DNA of 64,000 nucleotides, from positions 1-64,000 of the forward strand of contig NZ_JBMSEE010000004.1 in the NCBI RefSeq assembly GCF_049446155.1, read 5' to 3'. This document shows, one piece after another, positions 7,775 through 15,614 of the stretch. This DNA comes from Rivibacter sp049446155 (GTDB taxonomy: Bacteria > Pseudomonadota > Gammaproteobacteria > Burkholderiales > Burkholderiaceae_C). The position numbers and the translations under genes were made by a program. Position 1 is the stretch's first letter. The number at the start of each line of letters is the position of its first letter. The notes beneath the pieces are model-generated. The model was not told the origin of the DNA. It ran no database searches and was given only the letters and a program-made list of their open reading frames with translations.

Positions 7775-8656
7775 TCACGCGGCCTGCCTTGCCTGGGCGG
7801 CAAGCCAAGCCCGTTCGAACTGCATCGGGCTGACGTAGCCCAGCGACGAGTGAAGTCGTCGGTGGTTGTAGAACGTCAGCCAGTCGACGATCTCGTCCAT
7901 CGCGGCGCGCCGGGTCTCGAACCGGCACCCGTGCAGCCTGCCGACCTTCAGCGAGCCCCACAGGCTCTCGGTCGGCGCATTGTCCCAACAGTTGCCCTTG
8001 CGGCTCATCGAGCTGCGCATGCCGTACTCGGTCAGCGCCCGCTGGAAGTCGTCGCTGCAGTACTGGCTGCCGCGGTCGGAGTGGAAGATCACCCCGGGCT
8101 CGGGCCGGCGTCGGAACCAGGCCATGCGCAGAGCATCGATGACCAACTCGCGCTTCATGTGTGGCTTCATCGACCAGCCCACAATCTGACGGCTGAACAG
8201 GTCGATGACCACGACCAGGTACAGCCATCCTTCATCGGTCGCAACGTAGGTGATGTCGCTCGTCCACACGCGGTCAGGTGCCGCTGGCGTGAATTGGCGG
8301 TCGAGCAGGTTCTCGGCCACCGGCAGCTTGTGGTTGCTGTCGGTGGTCGCCTTGAACTTGCGTTTGCCTCGCGCCTTGATGCCGTGCAGCTTCATCAACT
8401 TGCGCACTCGCTCCTTGCCCACGCGGATGCCACCTGCGAGCAGTTCCCTCCATACCCGCGGCCAGCCGTACTCGCCACGTGTCTGGGCGTGCACAGCGCG
8501 GATGTGCACCAGCAGCGCGTCGTCGCCGATGTGGCGTCGCGGCTTGGCCGATCGAAGCTTGTGCTCGTGATACCCGCTGGCGCTCACGCCCAGCACCTCG
8601 CAGCTCAGCGACACCGGCCAGTGATTGCGGTGCCGCTCGATCCAGGCGTACTTCAC
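7775..8656 (-). CDS. IS3-family transposase OrfB (DDE integrase domain)
   Basis: Catalytic part of the IS3 transposase, 293 residues from a GTG start. An HTH_21-type N-terminal region (about 1-60, with R-G-E-Y-G-W-P-R-V-W) precedes an rve/RNase H-like core. Acidic residues of the DDE triad are seen in W-T-S-D-I-T-Y, F-H-S-D-R-G-S-Q-Y and N-C-W-D-N-A-P-T-E-S. The GTG start overlaps the orfA stop (GTGA), so OrfB is made either by reinitiation or, as in many IS3 elements, by a -1 frameshift fusing it to OrfA. No inactivating change is visible. Confidence 0.93.
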   Translation of the reverse strand: MKYAWIERHRNHWPVSLSCEVLGVSASGYHEHKLRSAKPRRHIGDDALLVHIRAVHAQTRGEYGWPRVWRELLAGGIRVGKERVRKLMKLHGIKARGKRKFKATTDSNHKLPVAENLLDRQFTPAAPDRVWTSDITYVATDEGWLYLVVVIDLFSRQIVGWSMKPHMKRELVIDALRMAWFRRRPEPGVIFHSDRGSQYCSDDFQRALTEYGMRSSMSRKGNCWDNAPTESLWGSLKVGRLHGCRFETRRAAMDEIVDWLTFYNHRRLHSSLGYVSPMQFERAWLAAQARQAA

Positions 8657-8946
8657 CCCCGCTCCTTCGCGAAGTACGCCGTCGCTTTTCCCAGGATGTC
8701 GCGCTCCATCTTCACACGGGCCAGTTCAGCTCGCAGCCGCGCGATCTCCATCTGCTCGGGGCTCACCGGCTTGGTGCCAGCTCCGCTCAGCCGACCATCC
8801 TTGTCGGCCCTGATCCAGTTGTGCAGCGTCTGCTCGGCGATGCCCAGGATCTTCGCCGTCGCCGCCATGCTCTGCCCGCCCTTGACCAGCCGCACCGCCT
8901 CGAGCTTGAACTCCAGCGTGTACTTCGCTCTCGTCGCCTTCTTCAC
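8653..8946 (-). CDS. IS3-family transposase OrfA (DNA-binding)
   Basis: 97 residues with a HTH_8-type helix-turn-helix (K-Y-T-L-E-F-K-L-E-A-V-R-L-V to about residue 45, ending T-L-H-N-W-I) and a C-terminal leucine-zipper-like helix (about 60-90). It would bind the terminal inverted repeats and multimerise with OrfB. It ends within 4 bp of the orfB start. Complete, with no frameshift. Confidence 0.92.
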   Translation of the reverse strand: MKKATRAKYTLEFKLEAVRLVKGGQSMAATAKILGIAEQTLHNWIRADKDGRLSGAGTKPVSPEQMEIARLRAELARVKMERDILGKATAYFAKERG

Positions 8947-9144
8947 ATCCGCTCTCCTTGTCTGAATTCAACCACTCAGCAAGGGATCCGGTTCTCGGGG
9001 GCAAGGTCAGCGCATCGGCGCATCCTCGTCTGGTGGAAGCCGGTGATAGGCTTCCAGCCTGCCTCGCACAATCTATTCGTCCCATTTCAGGAACGGTTGC
9101 GATGCGGCAACGGTCCGAGGACGACAACTCGAACCGACGCGCGC

Positions 9145-10104
9145 TCAGAAGTCTTGGCCGGTGGCGACTACCTGATCCAAATCGCTGGCGCTTATGTAAT
9201 TAGCGAGTGGGTGCGCATGAACAACCTTAGCAGTCCGTGCTCGCTCGCTGCTACCAAGGAATGCATGCGGCTGATAGACCAGCAAGAGTCCCTCTTTCCA
9301 CGCCGCTTGATACCTGTCGAGCATGTGCTCAAGCAGACCGTACTTTTCGATCAGAGCTTGAAAGCCGGCGCCGCTTTTCGTGAGCCCACCGAAGGCCAAT
9401 AGCAGCACGGCCCCATCACTAATCTGCGCTCGCGCAATTGTGGCAAAACGCACCTTCTCGACTTCAGGCAGGACTTCGTCGGGCGCCGCCTCGATTTGCT
9501 TGAACAGGTGATAGAGGGTCCGAAAGTACACTCCGAGCGCCGAGGGATGATTCCGGTACGTTTGCTTTACGTACCAGGAAAGACCCATCTCGAGAGCCTC
9601 CTCTGGAGTTGGGTCCTTTTTGACTAACGCCCGATCCATGAGCGTGTGGGCCATTGAATTGAGTGCCCTGAAGCCGACGCGCTCGTCGGCTCCGACTTTC
9701 GTGGTCACCCCTGCGGCGACATCGCGCACAAGGGTTAACAGTTGGAAGAACGTTGCCTCCCATTGCTGGCGTGTCCGAAACTGCCTCTCCTCACGCAGCT
9801 CTCGTTGTTCGGCCTGCAGGGCACGCTTCGTCTCCAACAGCGTCGCCCGTTGCAGCATGCCGGCCCAGAACACGCCGACTAGCGCGGATGCCGCGAACAC
9901 AGCGTTGATGCCGCCAAACAGGTCGCCCACCTGCCCAAGTCCCGCGAGGCTGGCCGATCCATCCGGCGCGCTTGAGAGGTGCATGTGGAGCATCTGGACG
10001 CCCCACATGGCCCATAGGGCCCACAAGGCGAGAACGACTAGGAGTAGCACTACCGCAGGGGCCCACGGTGCTTTGATCGGCTCATGCGCGCACTTGTCGT
10101 TCAT
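9145..10104 (-). CDS. Putative phage abortive infection protein (AbiC-like)
   Basis: The start is the ATG at 10104, preceded by GGGAGG; the frame extends to a GTG at 10179 without protein character. Length is 319 residues. Two hydrophobic helices (about 14-34 and 62-84) are followed by a coiled coil (about 90-115) and a cytosolic helical domain with F-F-Q-L-L-T-L-V, Y-F-R-T-L-Y-H-L-F-K-Q-I and I-A-R-A-Q-I-S-D. These follow the pattern of the putative phage abortive infection (putAbiC) family, in which a membrane-anchored protein halts phage growth by killing or arresting the host. Third gene of a minus-strand operon behind a LexA-type box. Confidence 0.75.
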   Translation of the reverse strand: MNDKCAHEPIKAPWAPAVVLLLVVLALWALWAMWGVQMLHMHLSSAPDGSASLAGLGQVGDLFGGINAVFAASALVGVFWAGMLQRATLLETKRALQAEQRELREERQFRTRQQWEATFFQLLTLVRDVAAGVTTKVGADERVGFRALNSMAHTLMDRALVKKDPTPEEALEMGLSWYVKQTYRNHPSALGVYFRTLYHLFKQIEAAPDEVLPEVEKVRFATIARAQISDGAVLLLAFGGLTKSGAGFQALIEKYGLLEHMLDRYQAAWKEGLLLVYQPHAFLGSSERARTAKVVHAHPLANYISASDLDQVVATGQDF

Positions 10105-10188
10105 GGCGGCCTCCCGGTCGCTATCGTCGGACAGCGAGACTATCCGATAGACATCAATGGGGGGAGGTTCGTCGCCCACCTGACCCGT

Positions 10189-10530
10189 TTAACGCGAGGA
10201 TCGCTTGCCCTTCGACTTGTTCACCCTCTCCACGGCCTCGCGAATCTCCCTCATCTGCTCCTCGGTCACAGTGCTCTCGCCGGCCGGCTGTATGTACGCG
10301 GTCGCGAACCCTTGAGTCGCGCTAGGAGTCCCCTTGTCGGACACTTCTCGGTACGCCTGCGGCTTGTGGAACATCGCGCCGCACTGCGAGCACGCTCCGA
10401 ACTCGGTGCTGTACAGCGAGCCATCGGGACGGGCCACCTTCACGCGCTTCAGCACGGTGCCGCCGCAGTGGCACTTCTCAAACGGCGGCTCGGGCGGCTG
10501 CATCGCACCCGCTGGAGGGGTCCACACCAT
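10189..10530 (-). CDS. Zinc-ribbon protein, second gene of Abi operon
   Basis: 113 residues. C-H-C-G-G at about residues 20-24 and C-S-Q-C-G at about 47-51 form a four-cysteine zinc ribbon. The rest is a short linker and a charged C-terminal helix ending in a Lys/Arg-rich tail. The ATG at 10530 is one base from the stop of the preceding small gene (TGA-C-ATG), so the two are tightly coupled; an ATG at 10503 is an alternative start. Its role is unknown; nucleic-acid binding or a regulatory partner for the AbiC-like protein are both possible. Confidence 0.6.
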   Translation of the reverse strand: MVWTPPAGAMQPPEPPFEKCHCGGTVLKRVKVARPDGSLYSTEFGACSQCGAMFHKPQAYREVSDKGTPSATQGFATAYIQPAGESTVTEEQMREIREAVERVNKSKGKRSSR

Positions 10531-10531
10531 G

Positions 10532-10720
10532 TCAGTCAGCCAGGACGCCCTTGTGGAGCCACTGCGAGGCCGCTTGATCCGGCTCCAGGCGGCGCAGCTC
10601 GGGCTTGCCTAGGAGGTCCATCGCGGTGTCTTCAAGGTCCTCGCGGGGCACTCGGGGCCACTGCTGCTGCAGGCGATCCGCGCACTGGCGGACCCAGGTG
10701 GTTGGATCGGAGGGGGTCAT
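10532..10720 (-). CDS. Small hypothetical protein, first gene of Abi operon
   Basis: The chosen ATG at 10720 gives 62 residues (MTPSDPTTWVRQCADRLQQQ). The frame extends to an ATG at 10750 that lies inside the LexA-type palindrome and is less likely to be used. The protein is a compact amphipathic helical domain without a recognised motif. It sits directly behind the SOS-type operator, and its stop is one base from the next start, so it is probably the leader gene of a three-gene operon ending in the AbiC-like gene. Confidence 0.5.
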   Translation of the reverse strand: MTPSDPTTWVRQCADRLQQQWPRVPREDLEDTAMDLLGKPELRRLEPDQAASQWLHKGVLAD

Positions 10721-10737
10721 GGCGGCACCGCAGGAAC

Positions 10738-10755
10738 ACTGTATGAACATACAGT
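10738..10755. promoter_or_regulatory. LexA (SOS) box between divergent genes
   Basis: ACTGTATGAACATACAGT is a perfect 18-bp palindrome and fits the gammaproteobacterial/betaproteobacterial LexA consensus CTGT-N8-ACAG exactly (core 10739-10754). It lies 18 bp upstream of the minus-strand start at 10720 and 51 bp upstream of the plus-strand FRG gene at 10806, so one LexA dimer could repress both. TATACT (minus strand) and TATAGA (plus strand) at its edge are candidate -10 elements overlapped by the box. Confidence 0.85.
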
Positions 10756-10805
10756 ATAGATGACCGTTGATGGTCTCGACTCAAAATCGCCGCTAGGGAG
10801 GCGCT

Positions 10806-12059
10806 ATGTCAATTCAGTACCTCGGAACCGCCGAGATCAAGTCCCACGTGGCCAAGGTCGTCCTGTGTGTCGACAGCGACCGACCGCACGAGTACATGTT
10901 TCATTGGCACTGGGACGGCGCCGCGCCGGACGGCTATGTTCCGGGCGCCTTGCTGACAGATATCGAGGTCGACGACGGCGCGTCGATAACACTCAAGCCC
11001 TTGCAGGTCTGGCGCCAGGCGCCACACGGCCCTTTGGTTCTGCCTGAATTGAGCGACGCGGAGGCCGCCGAGATACGGGCGGTCAGGATCGAACTGACTA
11101 GGGTGAATGGGGGATTTGAAGGTCGATGGTTCGACCGTGAAGGAGAGGGGCGCGTTCAGCTTTCCGTGATGGAGTTAGACGATGGTCTACAGGTCGATCG
11201 CTGTCGCGATTGGGGCGACTTCAAAGACTGGGCCACTCGCATTCGCCCAGAAGCCGACGCCAAGCTCTTCAGGGGCCACGGAAGCAGCCGGTTTCGCCTG
11301 CAGACCACACTTCATCGAGCAGGACGTGCGCGTCTCGTCAGGTTCTGCGCCGAAACACTGGTGGACTTTCACGGCGAGGCCGAGGGTGTGTTGGGCGTGC
11401 GGTTGAACCCAGCGGACGTAAATGACTTCAGTACGCTGCTAGCCCTCGCGCAGCACCACGGGATGCCAACCCCTTTGCTTGATTGGACAGCGTCCCCGTA
11501 TGTAGCAGCCTTCTTTGCCTTTGCGGATGCATTCGATCAGCGAACCGTGCGGACGGGGCACGATGATGTTCGCGTGTTTGCTCTCACACGGGAGTTTGTG
11601 GAGGGCACCTCGCCCGCCATCGTCACGGTCAATGCTCCGCAGCCGTTCGTGGCGTCCTTGCATGTTTCGACGCGCCTCAACCCGCGCCTCCAGGCTCAAC
11701 AAGGTCGGTTCCTCGTCACAAACATCGTCGACTTGCAGAGCTGGATTGCTTCGATGGAGCGGCTGAACAGCTCGCGATTTCTGTACGCGGTAGACGTGCC
11801 AGCCAGCGCGGCCGTGGATGCGCTTGAGGACTTGGCCTATATGGGCATCACTGCGGCCACGATGTTCCCCGGTTTGGACGGGGTGAGTCGACGAATTCGC
11901 CACGCGATGGCGTTCAAGCGGCCTCAGGTGAAGAGAGCGGGTGTGCCAACCGATGCAGCGACCTCGACGGCGCCGGAGGTGCAGCAGAAGATATCGAACT
12001 CGAAGGAGCTCATCGACGAATCTGACTCAGCATCAGCGCCCGTTGGGACTGACGACTAG
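10806..12059 (+). CDS. FRG domain-containing protein
   Basis: 417 residues. The FRG domain is evident: L-F-R-G-H-G-S-S-R-F at about 154-163, R-L-Q-T-T-L-H-R just after, and A-Q-H-H-G-M-P-T-P-L-L-D-W-T at 215-228 followed by S-P-Y-V-A-A-F-F-A-F. FRG is widespread in defence and mobile regions but its biochemistry is not established. An N-terminal domain of about 130 residues is beta-rich and unassigned; the C-terminal 50 residues are disordered. A strong GGGAGG site precedes the ATG. It is divergent from the Abi operon across a LexA box, and its 3' end overlaps the integrase gene by 27 bp, convergently. Confidence 0.85.
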   Translation: MSIQYLGTAEIKSHVAKVVLCVDSDRPHEYMFHWHWDGAAPDGYVPGALLTDIEVDDGASITLKPLQVWRQAPHGPLVLPELSDAEAAEIRAVRIELTRVNGGFEGRWFDREGEGRVQLSVMELDDGLQVDRCRDWGDFKDWATRIRPEADAKLFRGHGSSRFRLQTTLHRAGRARLVRFCAETLVDFHGEAEGVLGVRLNPADVNDFSTLLALAQHHGMPTPLLDWTASPYVAAFFAFADAFDQRTVRTGHDDVRVFALTREFVEGTSPAIVTVNAPQPFVASLHVSTRLNPRLQAQQGRFLVTNIVDLQSWIASMERLNSSRFLYAVDVPASAAVDALEDLAYMGITAATMFPGLDGVSRRIRHAMAFKRPQVKRAGVPTDAATSTAPEVQQKISNSKELIDESDSASAPVGTDD

Positions 12060-13526
12060 ACAAAGCTCCTCCGCCATCCGTCGCTCAACTTTCGCGGGGT
12101 ACTTCACCTTCTTTGCAAAGCTCAGCAGCGATTCGTCAGACACGGACCGATAGTGCTTGTCGAGCATCTTGTCGGGCTTCTGGCCGATGTACCGCTGCAG
12201 CACTGCGTCCTTGACGTCATCGATGTTGCCCATGACGGAGGACAGCGTGTGCCGCGTGCAGTAGGGCACCGCACCGGCAGGCAGGTCAGCTGCGCGTTCC
12301 AAGTGCCTCCCGAGCGCTCGAAGCACCAGTTCAGCCATGTTGTCGTGACCTTGCTTGGGGCGGAACTCTTCGAACAGTTGCGCCTTGGCATCCGTCCGCT
12401 TGCCGATGCGGCGCTTCAACACGGCTACTGCCAACGGGTGGACCACAGGGATGCGCCGGTCACTCTCTTCGTTCTTGCCGCCCATGAGCGATAGCGAGTA
12501 GCCCCCAGGGATCTTGCGCACGTCGCCAAGGAGCAGCGAGCAGAACTCATCAGGGCGTGCCCCAGTCAACAAGCCGAGACTGAACACCTCCATCAGCGTC
12601 GCCTTGGTGTACTTGGTGCTGCCGCGCTGCGCCGGCCCAGGGGCATCAAGGATCGCCAGGAGGTCGGCTTCATCGAAGTGGTCGCGCCGTTTGGGTCGGC
12701 CGGTGTTCTCGGTGCTGTCCCAATGGATGTCCTTTGAAGTGGGCTTCAAGGTGACTTCCAGCTTGGACCACGGGTTGACCGGCTCGGCTGACTTGCCCCG
12801 AGTCGAGAGCCCCTTGTTCCAGAACGCACTGAGCGCCATCACGCGGTCGCGCTTCGTGTTGTAGGACAGGGGAATGACCTTCTTGGTGCGCTGACTGCGC
12901 GCCTCGCTGTTGAGCCAGTCCACGTAGCCAATGGCGTTCTTCCGGTTCATGTCGGCGATGAGCGGGTGCCCTCCGACATAGCCGGTGAACTCCATCAGGG
13001 CGGTGCGGTACTTCGCCTGAGTCCGGGGCGGAAGGGTGCTCTTGGCGATCCAGTCATCGAACGCTTCGAGAAGTGTTTCTGCCCCCTCGGCGATCCGTAC
13101 AAAATTCCGTGCCTTGCGCAGGGACGCGGCGTTTTCTCCACCGGCCTCGTAGATGGTGTCGGCGTGCATCGAGATCACGTCGCCAATCGTGCTGGCCAGC
13201 TCGTAGTCGTCCGCGTTGCTGGCGTCGCGGAGCTTCTCGCGGAACTCGATGGCGACCTGCAGGTCCTTGGGGACCATGCCGCGCAGCTCACGGCGCTTGA
13301 GATCGAACTCGGCCAGGACCGCAGGGAGGAGGGTGACCTTGCGGCGGTATGCCTCGCGCTCATCCCCGGTGTTCAGTGCGCGGACGATGTGTGTCTGCGG
13401 CTTCCCGGACTTCGTGACGTACGCCGACTGGAGGTCCTTGGGGATCGGATGATTGAGATACCAGGTCCCGCCACGCAGCTTGAGGTACTGGAGCTTGGGG
13501 TTCTTTGCCAGGGGCATAAAGGGCAC
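12033..13526 (-). CDS. Tyrosine-type site-specific integrase of the element
   Basis: 497 residues from a GTG start; an ATG three codons later (13517) is an alternative. The N-terminal region (L-R-G-G-T-W-Y-L-N-H-P-I-P-K-D-L) is the small arm-binding type domain seen in many element integrases. A core-binding domain lies at about 150-270. The catalytic domain shows the first Arg in G-A-R-P-D-E-F, a C-T-R-H-T-L box II and the nucleophile Tyr459 in L-D-K-H-Y-R-S-V. The gene starts about 80 bp from the tRNA-His-derived attachment core, which identifies it as the element's integrase. Confidence 0.92.
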   Translation of the reverse strand: MPFMPLAKNPKLQYLKLRGGTWYLNHPIPKDLQSAYVTKSGKPQTHIVRALNTGDEREAYRRKVTLLPAVLAEFDLKRRELRGMVPKDLQVAIEFREKLRDASNADDYELASTIGDVISMHADTIYEAGGENAASLRKARNFVRIAEGAETLLEAFDDWIAKSTLPPRTQAKYRTALMEFTGYVGGHPLIADMNRKNAIGYVDWLNSEARSQRTKKVIPLSYNTKRDRVMALSAFWNKGLSTRGKSAEPVNPWSKLEVTLKPTSKDIHWDSTENTGRPKRRDHFDEADLLAILDAPGPAQRGSTKYTKATLMEVFSLGLLTGARPDEFCSLLLGDVRKIPGGYSLSLMGGKNEESDRRIPVVHPLAVAVLKRRIGKRTDAKAQLFEEFRPKQGHDNMAELVLRALGRHLERAADLPAGAVPYCTRHTLSSVMGNIDDVKDAVLQRYIGQKPDKMLDKHYRSVSDESLLSFAKKVKYPAKVERRMAEELCLVVSPNGR

Positions 13527-13530
13527 GCAC

Positions 13531-13554
13531 GGGTACAGAGATGGGTACAGTTTA
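13531..13554. repeat. Direct repeats next to attachment core
   Basis: GGGTACAG occurs twice between the integrase start and the attachment core, at 13531-13538 and about 13544-13551. Short tandem motifs here are typical of integrase arm-type binding sites; this assignment is inference. Confidence 0.4.
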
Positions 13555-13605
13555 TGCCTTGATCTCTAGGAATGGCGCGGTTGTTGGGGCAATTGATCAT
13601 CTTGA

Positions 13606-13628
13606 TTCGAGTCCCATCAGCCACCCCA
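13606..13628 (+). other. Attachment site core: 3' end of tRNA-His
   Basis: These 23 bases match the T-loop, T-stem 3' strand, acceptor strand and CCA of bacterial tRNA-His(GTG) (ending CCCATCAGCCACCCCA). The bases to the left do not continue as tRNA: the T-stem 5' strand does not pair. So this is the duplicated core left by insertion at a tRNA-His gene. It marks the element's right end; the intact tRNA-His should flank the other end, left of this window. Confidence 0.85.
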
Positions 13629-13638
13629 GATAACAAAG

Positions 13639-13671
13639 ACGCCGACAAGCGATCCGCTTGTCGGCGTTTTT
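13639..13671 (+). terminator. Rho-independent terminator, originally of tRNA-His
   Basis: Perfect 13-bp stem (ACGCCGACAAGCG at 13639-13651, reverse complement at 13655-13667) with a 3-nt loop and a TTTTT tail. It follows the tRNA-His 3' fragment by 10 bp, so it is most simply the original tRNA terminator now cut off from its gene by the element. Confidence 0.88.
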
Positions 13672-13749
13672 CGTTTCCGGGTGCCCGAACCGCCTGCGGC
13701 CGCGCTGGGCAAAGCGCGGCACGTAGACACGCTTTCCTTTCGGCCTCTG

Positions 13750-15150
13750 CTAGGACGCCGGCAGCGGGCGCAGCGACTGCAGCACCGTCGGCAGCAGCTC
13801 GCAGACCGTCGGGTGGATGCGCACGCCGTTCATCACCTCGGTGTACGGGCGCTTGGCGACCAGCACGTCGAGCAGCGAGTGGACCGCCTCGTCGCCGTCG
13901 ACGCCGAGGATGGCCACGCCCAGGATGGCCTTCGACTTCGCATCGACGAGGATCTTGATGAAGCCGGCGTCCTCGCCTTTCTCGATCGCCCGGCCCACGC
14001 GCGACATCGGTCGCGTGCCGATCAGCGCGTCGTGGCCGCGCTCGCGGACCTCGCGCTCGGTGAGGCCGATGCGCGCCAGCGGCGGATCGGTGTAGAGCGC
14101 GTAGGTCACGACGCGCTCGCCCACGCTGCGCCGGGCGCCGTCGAACAGGTTGGCCGCGACGATCTCGAAGTCGTTCCACGAGGTGTGGGTGAACGCGCCG
14201 CGGCCGTTGCAGTCGCCCAGGGCCCAGATGTGTTCGACGCTGCTGCGCAGCTGGTCGTCCACCGCGATGTAGCCGCGCTCGTCGAGGCGCACGCCGGCGC
14301 GCTCGAGGCCGAGGTCGTCGGTGTTGGGGCGCCGGCCGGTGGCCACCAGCAGGTGGCTTGCGCGCACGCGCGGCGCGCCTTGCCGGCAGTCGACGTCGAC
14401 GACGATGCCGTCGCCGTCGGGCGCCGCGCGAACGCATTCGGCGCCGGTGCGCACCTCGACGCCCTCGTCCTCGAGGATGCGTTGCAGGGCCTCGGCGACG
14501 TCGCGATCCTCGCGCGGCACGAGCTGCGTGCCGCGCTGGACCACCGTGACGTCGGAGCCGAAGCGGCGAAACATCTGCGCGAACTCGAGTCCGATGTAGC
14601 TGCCGCCGACCACCACCAGGTGCCGCGGCAGGCGGTCGAGCTTCATGATCGAGGCGTTGCTGAGCCACGGCACGCCGTCCAGGCCCTCGATGCCGCCGGT
14701 GGCGGGGCGCCCGCCGACGTTGACGAAGATGCGCTCAGCGCGCAGCCGCCGCTGGCCTACCGCCACCGTGTGCGCATCCTCGAAGCGCGCGTGGCCGGCG
14801 ATCAGCTCGACGTTGCGCATGCCGCTCAGCCATTGCTCGACATTGCGGCGCGCGTTGCTGGCGATGCGGTCCTTGCGCGCCATCACCGCGGCCAGGTCGA
14901 CGCCCGGATCGGCCGGTGGCCGCACGCCCCAGCGCTCGGCATGGCGCACGACCCAGGCGGCATGCGCGCTCGCCACCAGGGCCTTGGTCGGGATGCAGCC
15001 GGTGTTGACGCAGGTGCCGCCGACCTGTCCGCGCTCGATCACGGCCACGCGCAAGCCTTGGCCAGACATGCGCTCGGCCAGCGGCGAGCCGGCCTGGCCG
15101 GTGCCGATGACGATGGCATCGAAGGATTCGGTCACGGCGCGTTCCTCCAT
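13750..15150 (-). CDS. FAD-dependent pyridine nucleotide-disulfide oxidoreductase (mercuric reductase-like)
   Basis: 466 residues from the ATG at 15150 (a GTG five codons in is an alternative). It has an N-terminal FAD Rossmann motif (V-I-G-T-G-Q-A-G), the redox-active G-G-T-C-V-N-T-G-C-I-P-T-K at about 43-55, an NAD(P)H motif G-G-S-Y-I-G-L-E, G-D-C-N-G for FAD, and a C-terminal dimerisation domain ending I-H-P-T-V. It resembles mercuric reductase and dihydrolipoamide dehydrogenase but lacks the mercuric-reductase N-terminal metal domain and C-terminal cysteine pair. Last in an apparent operon with the ArsR regulator beside the sox genes, so a sulfur-linked disulfide or polysulfide substrate is a reasonable guess. 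Confidence 0.85.
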   Translation of the reverse strand: MEERAVTESFDAIVIGTGQAGSPLAERMSGQGLRVAVIERGQVGGTCVNTGCIPTKALVASAHAAWVVRHAERWGVRPPADPGVDLAAVMARKDRIASNARRNVEQWLSGMRNVELIAGHARFEDAHTVAVGQRRLRAERIFVNVGGRPATGGIEGLDGVPWLSNASIMKLDRLPRHLVVVGGSYIGLEFAQMFRRFGSDVTVVQRGTQLVPREDRDVAEALQRILEDEGVEVRTGAECVRAAPDGDGIVVDVDCRQGAPRVRASHLLVATGRRPNTDDLGLERAGVRLDERGYIAVDDQLRSSVEHIWALGDCNGRGAFTHTSWNDFEIVAANLFDGARRSVGERVVTYALYTDPPLARIGLTEREVRERGHDALIGTRPMSRVGRAIEKGEDAGFIKILVDAKSKAILGVAILGVDGDEAVHSLLDVLVAKRPYTEVMNGVRIHPTVCELLPTVLQSLRPLPAS

Positions 15151-15206
15151 GGCGGTGCCCACTGCGGTGCCTTCACCAAGTGCCCGGCCGGGCTCGCCAA
15201 GCGGCT

Positions 15207-15530
15207 TCAGTGCGAGGTGCGTCCACCGCCGTGACTGCGGCCGGCCACCGCCGCGGCCAGCACGATGCCGATCAAGGCACCGAAGACGGCGCCTGCCAGG
15301 CTGCCGAGCGGACCTACCGCGATGCCGATCATCGCGCCGAGCCCGGCCCCGCCGATCGCGCTGAGCGTCGTGACCATGGCATGGCTGCCCAGCCATTCGG
15401 CCGCGGGGCTGGCGGCCTCGCCGTGCGGGCGCACCGAGCCGCTGTCGGCCGTGGATTGTGTATCGACCACGGGAGGCGGCGCGCCGTTGGCCGCGGGTCG
15501 TGGTGAGTCGGGGGTCCCGTTCATGGCCAT
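15207..15530 (-). CDS. Glycine-zipper small membrane protein
   Basis: 107 residues from the ATG at 15530, which has a TAGGAG site just upstream. The N-terminal half is Pro/Ala-rich and probably disordered. A glycine-rich hydrophobic segment (about 57-95, I-G-G-A-G-L-G-A-M-I-G-I and G-A-V-F-G-A-L-I-G-I) has the repeated G-x-x-x-G spacing of glycine-zipper membrane proteins. The tail is basic with histidines. It lies between the ArsR regulator and the FAD oxidoreductase in the same direction. Function unknown. Confidence 0.6.
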   Translation of the reverse strand: MAMNGTPDSPRPAANGAPPPVVDTQSTADSGSVRPHGEAASPAAEWLGSHAMVTTLSAIGGAGLGAMIGIAVGPLGSLAGAVFGALIGIVLAAAVAGRSHGGGRTSH

Positions 15531-15614
15531 CGCTCCTAGGCAGGTGCGAAAGACCTGCCTGATGGCCGCGGGCAAGCCGCGTGCGCAGCGCGGCGGCGGC
15601 CCATGTTTTGAGCC

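Larger units (their letters stand above)
7735..9009 (-). mobile_element. Complete IS3-family insertion sequence
   Basis: An element of 1,275 bp with imperfect terminal inverted repeats of about 35 bp at 7735-7770 and 8975-9009. Both begin TGACCTTGCCC and share CCGGATCCC and GCTGAG, and the ends are TG...CA as expected for IS3. It is flanked by a 3-bp direct repeat GCG (7732-7734 and 9010-9012), the target duplication of this family. It carries orfA and orfB on the minus strand, both apparently intact, so it may be active. It separates the AbiC-like gene from the small genes downstream. Confidence 0.93.

Noticed and set aside
9035..9057. Terminator after the AbiC-like gene
   Set aside because: GGAAGCC/GGCTTCC arms exist but no T-rich tail on either strand.
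13571..13628. A complete tRNA gene at the element boundary
   Set aside because: Only the 3' 23 bases fit tRNA-His; no anticodon arm or D-arm can be folded from the bases to the left.
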